From NCBI GenBank assembly GCA_964391015.1, contig CAYMKU010000002.1, positions 62,001 to 126,000 on the forward strand: 64,000 nucleotides of DNA, given 5' to 3'. Under the pieces are notes generated by a model. That model ran no database searches. It worked only from the letters and a program-made list of their open reading frames with translations, and had not been told where the DNA came from. The DNA comes from XYD12-FULL-36-8 sp964391015 (GTDB taxonomy: Bacteria; Bacteroidota; Ignavibacteria; Ignavibacteriales; Ignavibacteriaceae). The position numbers and the translations under genes were made by a program. Positions 36,573 to 44,464 of this stretch are shown here, piece after piece. Every line of letters starts with the position of its first letter. The stretch's first letter is position 1.

Positions 36573-36668
36573 TACTTGTTCCTGGATACTGGGTGTCAAC
36601 ATTCGATTGATAAGCTGGATATTACCCGCCACTATGCGGGATACTGGATGCCGGATACCAGATGGTAG
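36561..36668 (+). repeat. GGATAC-type degenerate repeat tract with internal GC hairpin
   Basis: The tract reads as units of CTGGATACT/CCGGATACC/CTGGATATT. It begins at the last codons of the MOSC gene and contains a 5-base perfect hairpin, CCCGC (36625-36629)/GCGGG (36636-36640), set inside one unit. Similar tracts follow the stop codons at 42301 and near 46710. Confidence 0.6.
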
Positions 36669-37120
36669 AAACGAGATATTGGACGGTAAAGATTAGCGGG
36701 GTTTTTATACTTGCCGGGAAGAAAATATTAAGATACTTTGACAATATTGCAGAGCTTAAGAATCAGATAGATTTCATATAGGTTTTACAACGGCTTTACA
36801 TAGGTAGTAGAGCAAAATGAAGAAACGCTAAAAATAAGCTGAAAACGAACTCTCCAATTTTTAGTTTTGACAAAATGGCGGTGCGGATAATTATTCGAGC
36901 ACATACAATTTTTATATGGGTTACTAGTCAGAGCGGGTCTACTATAACAGAGGTAGCATCTATTTAGTTAGGAATCATCCGTGAATAATTAACTGTAAAC
37001 GGAAGGAAAATTCTGTCGTCATGGAATCGGAGTCTGTAGGAATACTGTCGTTCTAAATTTATTTCTCCGAAGGAGTCCTTCGGACAGAATCTAATGTGAT
37101 GAAAATGCAATAAATTTAGG
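36669..37120. other. Long intergenic region without recognisable gene
   Basis: About 450 bases between the repeat tract and the MFS gene. No ORF with recognisable content is seen. It includes an 8-base hairpin TCCGAAGG/CCTTCGGA (37066-37073 and 37077-37084). The sequence is less AT-rich than other spacers and may be decayed coding or repeat DNA. Confidence 0.4.
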
Positions 37121-37158
37121 ACTCTGAAACGAGCCGGCCGGCAAGGCAGGTTCAGAGT
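37121..37158. repeat. Nested hairpin repeat upstream of the MFS gene
   Basis: Outer 8-base arms ACTCTGAA (37121-37128) and TTCAGAGT (37151-37158) enclose a GC-rich stretch with the perfect palindrome GCCGGCCGGC (37133-37142) and GGCAAGGCAGG. The outer sequence matches the common TCTGAA...TTCAGA hairpin class, and the core looks like a separate element inserted in its loop. Confidence 0.6.
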
Positions 37159-37192
37159 GACAAAAACTAGTTCTCGGACAGATTCATCGTAC

Positions 37193-38428
37193 ATGACGGA
37201 CATAAAATCATATTTCAGAAAGAAGGACAAACTCTTGAATCCTTGGGCTGGCGTTAAAGGACTTCCGCGCGATATGTGGGTGTTATTCTACACTACGTTA
37301 ATTAACCGTTCCGGCACGATGGTTATTCCTTTTCTTGTACTTTATCTTACACAAAAAATCGGAGTAACTGCATCCCAAGCCGGCACCGCATTGCTGATTT
37401 ACGGAATCGGCGCTTTCATTTCGACACCGCTGACCGGAAGACTTGCAGATAAAATCGGTTCGCTTACCGTAATGAAAATTTCTTTGGTTGGAACGAGCGT
37501 GGTAATATTCATTTATGGATTTATCACAAACTATTATCTCATCCTAATTTTTTCTTTCATTTTTTCTGTTGTAAATGAGGCATACCGTCCGGCAAATCTT
37601 TCTTTGATTTCATCAATAGTAACCCCTGCTCAAAGAAGAATGTCCTTCGCACTAAACAGATTGGGAATTAATATAGGCATGAGCATTGGTCCGGTTGTAG
37701 GAGGATTTTTAATTCTTCTCAACTATCACTTTTTATTTTATGTGAACGCATTTGCTTCCTTAGCTGCAGGCATATATCTGATATTAACTCCGTGGACATC
37801 TCTTGTGCGTGATGAATCTGCCGAGGGAGAGAGTTCTTCAAAACCGAAACTTAGTTCATCGGTGCTGGGTGATACAAAGTTTCTTTTCTTTTTGTTTGCC
37901 ATTACTCCCGTGCAGCTTGTGTTTTTCCAGCATATCGGCGGACTGCCGCTTTACATTGTTGATGATTTGAAATACTCAACTGCGGCGTTTGGACTTTTAA
38001 CCGCAATAAATACTGTGCTGATTATTTTTGCGGAAATACAGTTGAACAACATGATGGCAAAAATAAGTTACAGAAGATCAATGCTCATTGGGGCGCTGTT
38101 TGCCGCTGTTGGATTTGGCGCATTGGCAGTTGCAAGAGATACCGTTCCATTAATTATTACAATAATTATTTGGACGGTTGGTGAAATGATATACTTTCCC
38201 GTTACAGCGGCGTATGCTTCGGAGATTGCACCTCCGAAAAAGCGGGGTGAGTACATGGGTTATTTCCAAATGACTTTCAGCTTTGCATTTTCTGCGGGTC
38301 CGTGGCTTGGTACTGTTGTTTACCAAAATTACGGCTCAGTTGTTTTGTGGTGTGGTGCTTTGGTTATAGGTTTGGTAACAGCAGTGCTAATGTTGTTTGT
38401 GAGGGAAAGACAACATCAAGCGATTTGA
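37193..38428 (+). CDS. Major facilitator superfamily transporter
   Basis: A 411-residue MFS carrier with about twelve membrane helices. The motif A loop between helices 2 and 3 is GRLADKIGSLTVMK and the helix-1 region reads NRSGTMVIPFLVLYLTQKIG, typical of drug-efflux-type members near MdtH/YttB. The second half repeats the pattern less strongly (KRGEYMGYFQMTFSFAFSAGPW in helix 11). I place the start at ATG 37193; an upstream GTG at 37157 lies inside a hairpin repeat and would add 12 residues without family support. The substrate is unknown. Confidence 0.85.
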   Translation: MTDIKSYFRKKDKLLNPWAGVKGLPRDMWVLFYTTLINRSGTMVIPFLVLYLTQKIGVTASQAGTALLIYGIGAFISTPLTGRLADKIGSLTVMKISLVGTSVVIFIYGFITNYYLILIFSFIFSVVNEAYRPANLSLISSIVTPAQRRMSFALNRLGINIGMSIGPVVGGFLILLNYHFLFYVNAFASLAAGIYLILTPWTSLVRDESAEGESSSKPKLSSSVLGDTKFLFFLFAITPVQLVFFQHIGGLPLYIVDDLKYSTAAFGLLTAINTVLIIFAEIQLNNMMAKISYRRSMLIGALFAAVGFGALAVARDTVPLIITIIIWTVGEMIYFPVTAAYASEIAPPKKRGEYMGYFQMTFSFAFSAGPWLGTVVYQNYGSVVLWCGALVIGLVTAVLMLFVRERQHQAI

Positions 38429-38478
38429 GTTTGCTTATTCACTTCCATTACTGTGTTATTAGTGATCTCTCTACAATT

Positions 38479-38509
38479 TTGATGTGGTATTTACAATTGT
38501 TTAGTTTTG
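38479..38509 (+). promoter_or_regulatory. Predicted promoter of the type IIG-like gene
   Basis: TTGATG (38479-38484, preceded by T giving TTTG), a 17-base spacer and TAGTTTTG (38502-38509), matching TAnnTTTG. The GTG start is at 38534, leaving a short leader. Confidence 0.5.
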
Positions 38510-38533
38510 TTAGTGGAAAATTATATCATGTAA

Positions 38534-41500
38534 GTGACAAAAACCTTGCAAAACATTTTCAATAAATATCTACACTCAATTTCTTCTAAGTTTTCACACC
38601 TTGAAACTTCTGAAATGGGTTATCGAACCGATTTTGAGCTACTCCTTCAGCGGATCTTTGAGAAAATCAACGTAAAACGAATTGATCACGATCCAAAAGC
38701 AAAACAAGGCAACAAACCAGATTTTATTGTAATGAAAGGTGAAATACCTATTCTGTATATCGAAGCAAAAGCTATTGGAGAATCACTTGATAAGATTGAA
38801 AAATCAAAACAGATGGAAAGATATTTTGGATATGCTAATCTTGTTCTGACTGATTATATCGAGTTTCGGTTTTATAGGAACGGGATTAAATACCAAGAAC
38901 CAATAAAAATTGCTGAGTATGATTTAGATCCCAGAACCATTACACCACTATCAGATAATTATGAATTTGCTGGTAAAACGTTGATTGATTTTACTCAATC
39001 ACACAAAGAGCCAATAAAATCCGGTGAACATCTTGCAAAGATAATGGGTGGTAAAGCCCAACGAATTAGAGACAATATTAAAGAAGTACTTTCTAAACAA
39101 GACGAGAAGAAAACTGAAATATTTAATGTTTACAGCACCATCAAAAAACTTCTTGTTCACGATCTCAGTGAAGAAGAGTTTGCTGATATGTATGCTCAAA
39201 CCTTGGTTTACGGATTATTTGTCGCAAGGTATCACGACAAGTCATCCGACAACTTCACAAGACAAGAAGCTCGCGAGCTGGTTCCAGCATCGAATCCTTT
39301 TTTAAGACATTTCTTTGATCATATTGTCGGACCTGACTTTGACAAAAGACTTGAATATATAGTAAATGAATTGTGTGAAGTTTTTGCTCATGCAAATGTT
39401 CAGCAGTTAATGAAAGAATATTTCTGGGAAGATCTTTGGGGAAAGACACATGAAGGATTTGATCCGGTAATTCATTTTTATGAAGACTTTTTAAAAGAAT
39501 ACGACGCCGAACTTCGTAAAAAGATGGGTGCATATTATACGCCGTTGCCTGTTGTTAGATTCATTGTCCGCTCTGTAGATTATCTTTTACAAAAAGAATT
39601 TAATCTTCCTTCGGGCTTGGCGGATACTTCAAAATTAGAAAATGGTGTTCATCGCGTTCAAATACTTGATCCCGCAGTTGGAACAGGAACTTTTCTTAGT
39701 GCAGTTATTCGTGAAATTTATTTGAAACTGGAAAACAGTGGACAGCTTGGTCGTTGGACAACTTATGTTCACAATGATTTGCTTCCACGTCTACACGGTT
39801 TTGAACTGATGATGGCTCCTTATACAATTGCTCACCTTAAACTTAGTATGGCTTTTAAGCAGACAGGTTTTAAGTACTTTAACCGCCGACTTGGAATTTA
39901 TCTCACCAACTCACTTGAAGAAAGCGAACCACAGCAAGGTTTATTTACTGGTTTTGGTTTTGCAGAAAGTATTGCAGAAGAATCCAAAGAAGCGGCTCTG
40001 ATTAAAAACGAAACTCCTGTAATGATCGTTATTGGAAATCCACCCTATTCAGGTGTTTCATCAAATGAAACTAAGTATGCGAATGGTCTTGTACAAAAAT
40101 ATAAAGTTGAGCCAGGTGGTAAGACGAAACTTCAAGAGAGAAAGCATTGGCTTCATGATGATTACGTTAAATTTATTGCACTCGCTGAATATATGATTGA
40201 AAAAACTGGAATAGGAATTCTTGGTTTTATAACTAACCACGGTTATTTAGATAACCCAACTTTTCGTGGAATGAGATGGCATTTAATGAAGGCATTTAAT
40301 TTTATATATATAATTGATCTTCATGGAAATGCTAATAAAAAGGAGAAAACACCTTCAGGTAGTAAAGATGAAAATGTATTTGAAATACAGCAAGGTGTAT
40401 CAATTATTTTAGCTGTTAAAAAAGAAAATAAAAATAGTAATGAACTGGCTCAAGTTTTCCACTTAGATTTATGGGGTAAACGTCAAGAGAAATTCAATGA
40501 ATTAACTGAACTTTCTTTCAGCGAAATAAAATGGAATAAGCTGGACCAACAATCGCCAAATTTGTTTTTTGTCCCAGCTAGTTCAACAAAAAATAGGGAC
40601 GTTTATTATGAGGGATTTAATGTTTCAGAACTGTTGCAGATGAATACTAGTGGGATAGTAACTATGGGTGATGCTTTTGTGATCGATGACAATTCTGATG
40701 TTTTAATAAAAAGATTAGAAAAATTTTTGTTAGAAAATTTAACTATAAATCACCTAAATGATAAATACAGTTTAGGCAAAAACTATGCAGAATGGATTAT
40801 CAATAACAAAAAAGAAATTGTTATAGACCGTGCCAAAATAACCAGCTATCTATATAGACCTTTTGATACTCGTTATTCTTACTTTGACAACAAATTATTA
40901 TGGCGACCTCGTTCAAATACAATGAAACATTTTATTCTTGGGAAAAATGTTGGACTAATTGTCCCTAAACAACTTGCACCTAATGAGGTGCCAGGTGCAT
41001 TCATTACAAGAAATGTTGGTGGACATAAGACATTCAGCGCATTTAATAGCAATTATTATTTCCCTCTTTATTTCTTTTCAGAAAACGGCACAAAAATCCC
41101 AAACCTCAAAAAAGAAATTGTAGAAGAGATAGAGAAATCGGTTGGCAAAGTTACACCGGAGGATATTCTAGATTACATTTATGCTGTTCTTCATTCGCCA
41201 TCTTACAGGGAAAAGTTCAAAGAGTTTTTAAAGATAGACTTTCCTCGCATACCTTATCCGAAAGACAAAGAAATTTTCAAAAAGTTTGTCAAGCTTGGAA
41301 CAGAACTTCGACTGCTTCATCTACTTGAATCACCCAAAGTAAGTCAATTCATCACAACTTATCCGGTTGCTGGCGATAATGAAGTTGAGAAAGTGCTCTT
41401 CAAAAATGGAAAAGTTTATATCAATGATGAACAATACTTCGGAAATGTACCGGAGTCTTCATGGAACTTTTACATCGGTGGTTACCAACCCGCGCAAAAG

Positions 41501-41626
41501 TGGTTGAAAGACCGCAAAGGTCGTACACTAATCGACAATGATATCGTACACTATCAGAAAATTATAGTTGCATTAGCTGAGACCGAAAGGATAATGAAAG
41601 AAATTGATAAGCTGAGTTTTATTTAA
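38534..41626 (+). CDS. Type IIG-like restriction-modification enzyme (fused nuclease and N6-adenine methyltransferase)
   Basis: A 1030-residue single-chain enzyme starting at GTG 38534. Residues ~30-115 carry a PD-(D/E)xK nuclease core (D63 in KPDF, E77 and K79 in YIEAK). Then comes a helical linker and a gamma-type N6-adenine methyltransferase domain with AYYTP (motif X region), DPAVGTGT (motif I, 379-386) and GNPPY (motif IV, 501-505). The C-terminal ~400 residues include a target-recognition region. No helicase motifs sit between nuclease and methyltransferase, which separates it from type ISP enzymes such as LlaGI. Such enzymes need no partner; none is encoded beside it. Confidence 0.88.
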   Translation: MTKTLQNIFNKYLHSISSKFSHLETSEMGYRTDFELLLQRIFEKINVKRIDHDPKAKQGNKPDFIVMKGEIPILYIEAKAIGESLDKIEKSKQMERYFGYANLVLTDYIEFRFYRNGIKYQEPIKIAEYDLDPRTITPLSDNYEFAGKTLIDFTQSHKEPIKSGEHLAKIMGGKAQRIRDNIKEVLSKQDEKKTEIFNVYSTIKKLLVHDLSEEEFADMYAQTLVYGLFVARYHDKSSDNFTRQEARELVPASNPFLRHFFDHIVGPDFDKRLEYIVNELCEVFAHANVQQLMKEYFWEDLWGKTHEGFDPVIHFYEDFLKEYDAELRKKMGAYYTPLPVVRFIVRSVDYLLQKEFNLPSGLADTSKLENGVHRVQILDPAVGTGTFLSAVIREIYLKLENSGQLGRWTTYVHNDLLPRLHGFELMMAPYTIAHLKLSMAFKQTGFKYFNRRLGIYLTNSLEESEPQQGLFTGFGFAESIAEESKEAALIKNETPVMIVIGNPPYSGVSSNETKYANGLVQKYKVEPGGKTKLQERKHWLHDDYVKFIALAEYMIEKTGIGILGFITNHGYLDNPTFRGMRWHLMKAFNFIYIIDLHGNANKKEKTPSGSKDENVFEIQQGVSIILAVKKENKNSNELAQVFHLDLWGKRQEKFNELTELSFSEIKWNKLDQQSPNLFFVPASSTKNRDVYYEGFNVSELLQMNTSGIVTMGDAFVIDDNSDVLIKRLEKFLLENLTINHLNDKYSLGKNYAEWIINNKKEIVIDRAKITSYLYRPFDTRYSYFDNKLLWRPRSNTMKHFILGKNVGLIVPKQLAPNEVPGAFITRNVGGHKTFSAFNSNYYFPLYFFSENGTKIPNLKKEIVEEIEKSVGKVTPEDILDYIYAVLHSPSYREKFKEFLKIDFPRIPYPKDKEIFKKFVKLGTELRLLHLLESPKVSQFITTYPVAGDNEVEKVLFKNGKVYINDEQYFGNVPESSWNFYIGGYQPAQKWLKDRKGRTLIDNDIVHYQKIIVALAETERIMKEIDKLSFI

Positions 41627-41842
41627 TTGTTCATTATAGTCAAACTGTTCTTCAAAATCTTAAACTACCCAATTTTCACAACCCTTCGGTTTTTTAAGCA
41701 ATTTATTCCTGTATTATTTGCAACACTTCCAGCAACCAACTACCAGGCTGTCATCACACAGCTCATCTTGTAACTTGAAAGAATAATATTGAATATTACA
41801 TAAGAAATTAATTTCAGAATATTTAAATCAGAAAGGGAAAAG

Positions 41843-42301
41843 ATGAGAATTGATGCCAACTCACCCGAAGAGTACATTAACAAGCTGCCAGAAGATCGAA
41901 AAGAAGCTATGGTAAAACTAAGACAAACCATTTTGAAGAATCTTCCCAAAGGTTTTTCGGAATGTATTAGCTACGGCATGATAGGGTACTGTGTTCCGCA
42001 TTCTTTATATCCCGCGGGCTATCACTGCGACCCCAAACAGCCCTTACCTTTCATGAACATTGCATCTCAGAAAAACTTTATGGCTGTGTACCACATGGGC
42101 TTATATGCTAAAAAGCAGCTTTTAGATTGGTTCACAAAAGAATATCCTAAGCATAGTAAAGCAAAGCTTGACATGGGCAAAAGCTGTCTCCGATTTAAAA
42201 AAACTGAAGATATTCCGTACAAACTAATTGCAGAACTAACAAAGAAGATGAGTGCGGCAGAGTGGATAAAAATTTATGAGGCAAATTTTAAAAGAAAGTA
42301 G
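41843..42301 (+). CDS. DUF1801 domain protein
   Basis: A 152-residue cytosolic protein of the DUF1801 (YdhG-like) family: SPEEYINKLPEDRKEAMVKLRQTI, then ECISYGMIGYCVP, QKNFMAVYHMG and a C-terminal DMGKSCLRFKKTEDIP. The role of this family is not established. It has a GGGAAAAG ribosome-binding region before ATG 41843. It is a single-gene unit, followed by a GGATAC-type repeat starting at its stop codon. It shares the N-terminal domain with the 8875-9489 protein. Confidence 0.88.
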   Translation: MRIDANSPEEYINKLPEDRKEAMVKLRQTILKNLPKGFSECISYGMIGYCVPHSLYPAGYHCDPKQPLPFMNIASQKNFMAVYHMGLYAKKQLLDWFTKEYPKHSKAKLDMGKSCLRFKKTEDIPYKLIAELTKKMSAAEWIKIYEANFKRK

Positions 42302-42340
42302 ATGCCAGATACCGGCTACATGATCCCAGATAAAAAACAG
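42301..42340 (+). repeat. Short GGATAC-type repeat after the DUF1801 gene
   Basis: The bases right after the stop codon read as degenerate units (GATGCCAGATACCGG, then GATCCCAGATA), like the tract at 36561-36668. It is short and the assignment is visual. Confidence 0.45.
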
Positions 42341-42367
42341 GGTTTCTAAAAAAATATAAGAAAGTTC

Positions 42368-42398
42368 TTGACAAGCGGAATAAAATCACTTATCTTTG
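42368..42398 (+). promoter_or_regulatory. Promoter of the membrane protein/regulator pair
   Basis: Perfect TTGACA (42368-42373), 17-base spacer, TATCTTTG (42391-42398). The -10 fits both TATAAT-like and TAnnTTTG patterns. It lies on top of an in-frame TTG at 42396, which rules out that upstream start for the next gene. Confidence 0.75.
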
Positions 42399-42408
42399 CT
42401 TTGTAAAT

Positions 42409-42420
42409 TAAAGTACTTTA
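42409..42420. promoter_or_regulatory. Candidate operator palindrome
   Basis: TAAAGTACTTTA is a perfect 12-base palindrome about 10 bases downstream of the -10 element and 14 bases before the start codon. It is well placed for autorepression by the winged-helix protein encoded as the second gene of the operon. Confidence 0.5.
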
Positions 42421-42434
42421 TAAAAGAGGTAAAC

Positions 42435-43031
42435 ATGGACGAAAAAACAGCATTAGAGGAACTACAGTACATCCGCAAAATAATTGACGAGGGTAAAAGG
42501 AGTGTGGTTTATAACGGCAAAGACTACATCTTTTGGGGAATAATCGTGATTCTTGGAATGATGGCGACATTTATTTTTGTTTTAAACAAAATCCATTTTA
42601 ATTACTTCTTGATCTGGGTAGTGTTAATTCCGATAGGATGGCTTTACTCTCTTTACAACAAGCGCGAACATAAAATTAAATTTCCCAAAACATACGCAGG
42701 CAGATTGATCGGCACCGTTTGGGGTTCGGCAGGTATTGCAATGACAATTATTGGATTTATTGGTTATTCTTTAGGTATGATAAAACCAATGTCTATCAGT
42801 CCGTTGTGTGCAATTATAATGGGAAGCGCTTACTTCGTCTCGGGAAAAATTGTTGATGTTAAGTGGATTTCAATGCTGTCAATTGGCTGGTGGTTAGGCG
42901 GTATTCTGCTATTTTATGTTACAAATGTTTATTCATTTTTAATTATGTCTCTGCTGATGTTTTTCTTCCAAACTATTCCCGGAATCATAATTTATAAAAA
43001 TTACAAAAAGGAAATTGCAGCTAAACAATGA
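42435..43031 (+). CDS. Multi-pass membrane protein of unknown function
   Basis: A 198-residue protein with an N-terminal cytosolic segment (MDEKTALEELQYIRKIIDEGKR) and about six membrane helices from residue ~30. I start it at ATG 42435 with an AGAGG ribosome-binding site; an in-frame TTG at 42396 falls inside the promoter. It overlaps the next gene, a winged-helix regulator, by 4 bases. Small membrane proteins paired with a regulator of this kind are common in several phyla; their role is not known to me. Confidence 0.75.
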   Translation: MDEKTALEELQYIRKIIDEGKRSVVYNGKDYIFWGIIVILGMMATFIFVLNKIHFNYFLIWVVLIPIGWLYSLYNKREHKIKFPKTYAGRLIGTVWGSAGIAMTIIGFIGYSLGMIKPMSISPLCAIIMGSAYFVSGKIVDVKWISMLSIGWWLGGILLFYVTNVYSFLIMSLLMFFFQTIPGIIIYKNYKKEIAAKQ

Positions 43032-43324
43032 GCGATTTCGACCATCAGCAAATAGATGATATTATTCATTCGAGAATCCGTCTCGCCATAGTTTCACTTT
43101 TAATAAGCGTGGAAGAAGCCGAGTTCAATTTCATCAAAGAGAAGGTGAATACAACAGATGGCAACCTAAGTGTTCACTTAAAAAAATTAGAAGAGGCAGG
43201 ATACGTTTCAGTTAAAAAAGAATTTGTTGACAGGAAGCCGCGAACGACTTATGCTCTTACAAAAAATGGAAGAAAAGCTTTTGAGAATTATCTGGATAAT
43301 TTGGAAAAGCTAATAAAGAAATAA
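43028..43324 (+). CDS. Winged-helix transcriptional regulator
   Basis: A 98-residue protein consisting of one winged helix-turn-helix domain like HTH_34/PadR-MarR-related small regulators: RLAIVSLLISVEEAEFNFIK, then TDGNLSVHLKKLEEAGYVSVKKEFV (recognition helix) and RKPRTTYALTKNGRKAF (wing). Its start overlaps the membrane protein stop by ATGA, so the two are cotranslated. It is the natural candidate to bind the TAAAGTACTTTA palindrome in the operon's own promoter region. Confidence 0.88.
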   Translation: MSDFDHQQIDDIIHSRIRLAIVSLLISVEEAEFNFIKEKVNTTDGNLSVHLKKLEEAGYVSVKKEFVDRKPRTTYALTKNGRKAFENYLDNLEKLIKK

Positions 43325-43389
43325 AATTTTTTAATTGAAAACTTTGTTTTTCAAAGCACTTTGGTAATCACAAATAATCGGAGGTTCAA

Positions 43390-44166
43390 ATGAAAACTTC
43401 ACTAAAAAACTTGTTTTTCCTCTCAATCGTTTTAAACATAATTCTTTTTATGGCAGAACAAATTAAAGCCGGAGACAAAGAAGTAAAAGAAGGAGTAAAT
43501 CTCGCTGAAAAAGCACTTATTATGTACGACAAAGATATGCTTCTTCAGGCAAGAGAAATTTTTACGAAGGAAAATTCAAACCCTGCGGCGCTCTACTATC
43601 AAACATTTTGCGAGTACAAGCTCCTTGAAATGAGTACTCGTCCGGGCAACGATTATCTGTTTGATAAATACTATGAGGATGCTGTTGCACATGCGGAACA
43701 GATTTGTTCTCTTAAAGAAATGGAATCCGAGGGTAAATCATTGCTTGCTGCAATTTATATGATGAAGATTGCAAACAGCTCAATGTCCGCTGTAACTCTA
43801 TCACCTAAAGTTCACTCACTTTTAGATGATGCACAAAAGAGCGATGCAAGTAATCCTCGACCTTATTTAATTCGGGGAATTATGAAACATCAAACACCAG
43901 GAATTTTTGGCGGGAGTTATGAAGATGCGGCAAAGAATTTTTCCAAAGCAATTCAGCTTTTTGAAAAGCTGGACAGCGTTGATCAGCTTAAGCCGCATTG
44001 GGGTTATTTGGAAACTCTTGCCTGGCTTGGCAGAGCACAAGAGCAGCTTGAGAATTACGATGCGGCAAAGTTTGCCTACGAAAAAGCATTGAAAGTTGAA
44101 CCAAATTACGGCTGGGTAAAATTTGTTTTGCTTCCGCAGTTGATGAAAAGACTAAATGATAAGTAA
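43390..44166 (+). CDS. Secreted TPR-repeat protein
   Basis: A 258-residue protein with a signal-peptide-like N-terminus (hydrophobic core ~8-25). The mature part has tetratricopeptide-like helices, clearest at AAKNFSKAIQLFEKL and LAWLGRAQEQLENYDAAKFAYEKALKVEPNYGWV near the C-terminus. It is expected to act in the periplasm in protein-protein contacts. It follows the winged-helix gene by 65 bases with a strong CGGAGG Shine-Dalgarno sequence, so it may belong to that operon. No specific partner is evident. Confidence 0.78.
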   Translation: MKTSLKNLFFLSIVLNIILFMAEQIKAGDKEVKEGVNLAEKALIMYDKDMLLQAREIFTKENSNPAALYYQTFCEYKLLEMSTRPGNDYLFDKYYEDAVAHAEQICSLKEMESEGKSLLAAIYMMKIANSSMSAVTLSPKVHSLLDDAQKSDASNPRPYLIRGIMKHQTPGIFGGSYEDAAKNFSKAIQLFEKLDSVDQLKPHWGYLETLAWLGRAQEQLENYDAAKFAYEKALKVEPNYGWVKFVLLPQLMKRLNDK

Positions 44167-44180
44167 ACTTAAACAACTGT

Positions 44181-44270
44181 ATCGGGTCATTGCGAGTACC
44201 GACATAAGGCGGTAAGAAACAATCTCAAATTTAATTCACATAATCTACTAAGATTGCTTCTCCCGATGAC
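44181..44270. repeat. Degenerate GTCATTGCGAG/GCAATCTC-class hairpin repeat
   Basis: Outer arms ATCGGG (44181-44186)/CCCGAT (44262-44267) and inner arms GAAACAATCT (44216-44225)/AGATTGCTTC (44251-44260, one mismatch) flank a unit beginning GTCATTGCGAG. This resembles a widespread class of dispersed bacterial intergenic repeats. Confidence 0.6.
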
Positions 44271-44344
44271 AACAACAATATCAATAAATTACTAATTCAG
44301 ATTACGCAAATCATGGCTAAAGCCTTGATGTCTTGTTATTGCTT

Positions 44345-44370
44345 TAACCCCAGACTTAAGTCTGGGGTTA
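44345..44370. repeat. Perfect 26-base palindrome
   Basis: Reading from 44345 to 44370 each strand is identical; the right half is AGTCTGGGGTTA. There is no spacer between the arms and no T-run on either side, so a rho-independent terminator is unlikely. It sits in the ~300-base spacer between the TPR and TonB receptor genes, which otherwise holds only the degenerate repeat at 44181-44270. Confidence 0.9.
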
Positions 44371-44464
44371 GAAAAAGCAGGAACACAACTATGACTTTAG
44401 TCCTGAATTTATGACAGATCAATTCCTTGTATAAGATAAGTTACCAAAATAAACTAAGGTATTT

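Noticed and set aside
42396..42434. Upstream in-frame TTG start for the membrane protein gene
   Set aside because: It falls inside a near-perfect promoter (-10 at 42391-42398), so no transcript could include it; ATG 42435 has its own ribosome-binding site.
44345..44370. Terminator of the TPR gene
   Set aside because: The palindrome is about 180 bases from the stop codon and lacks a T-run on either side.
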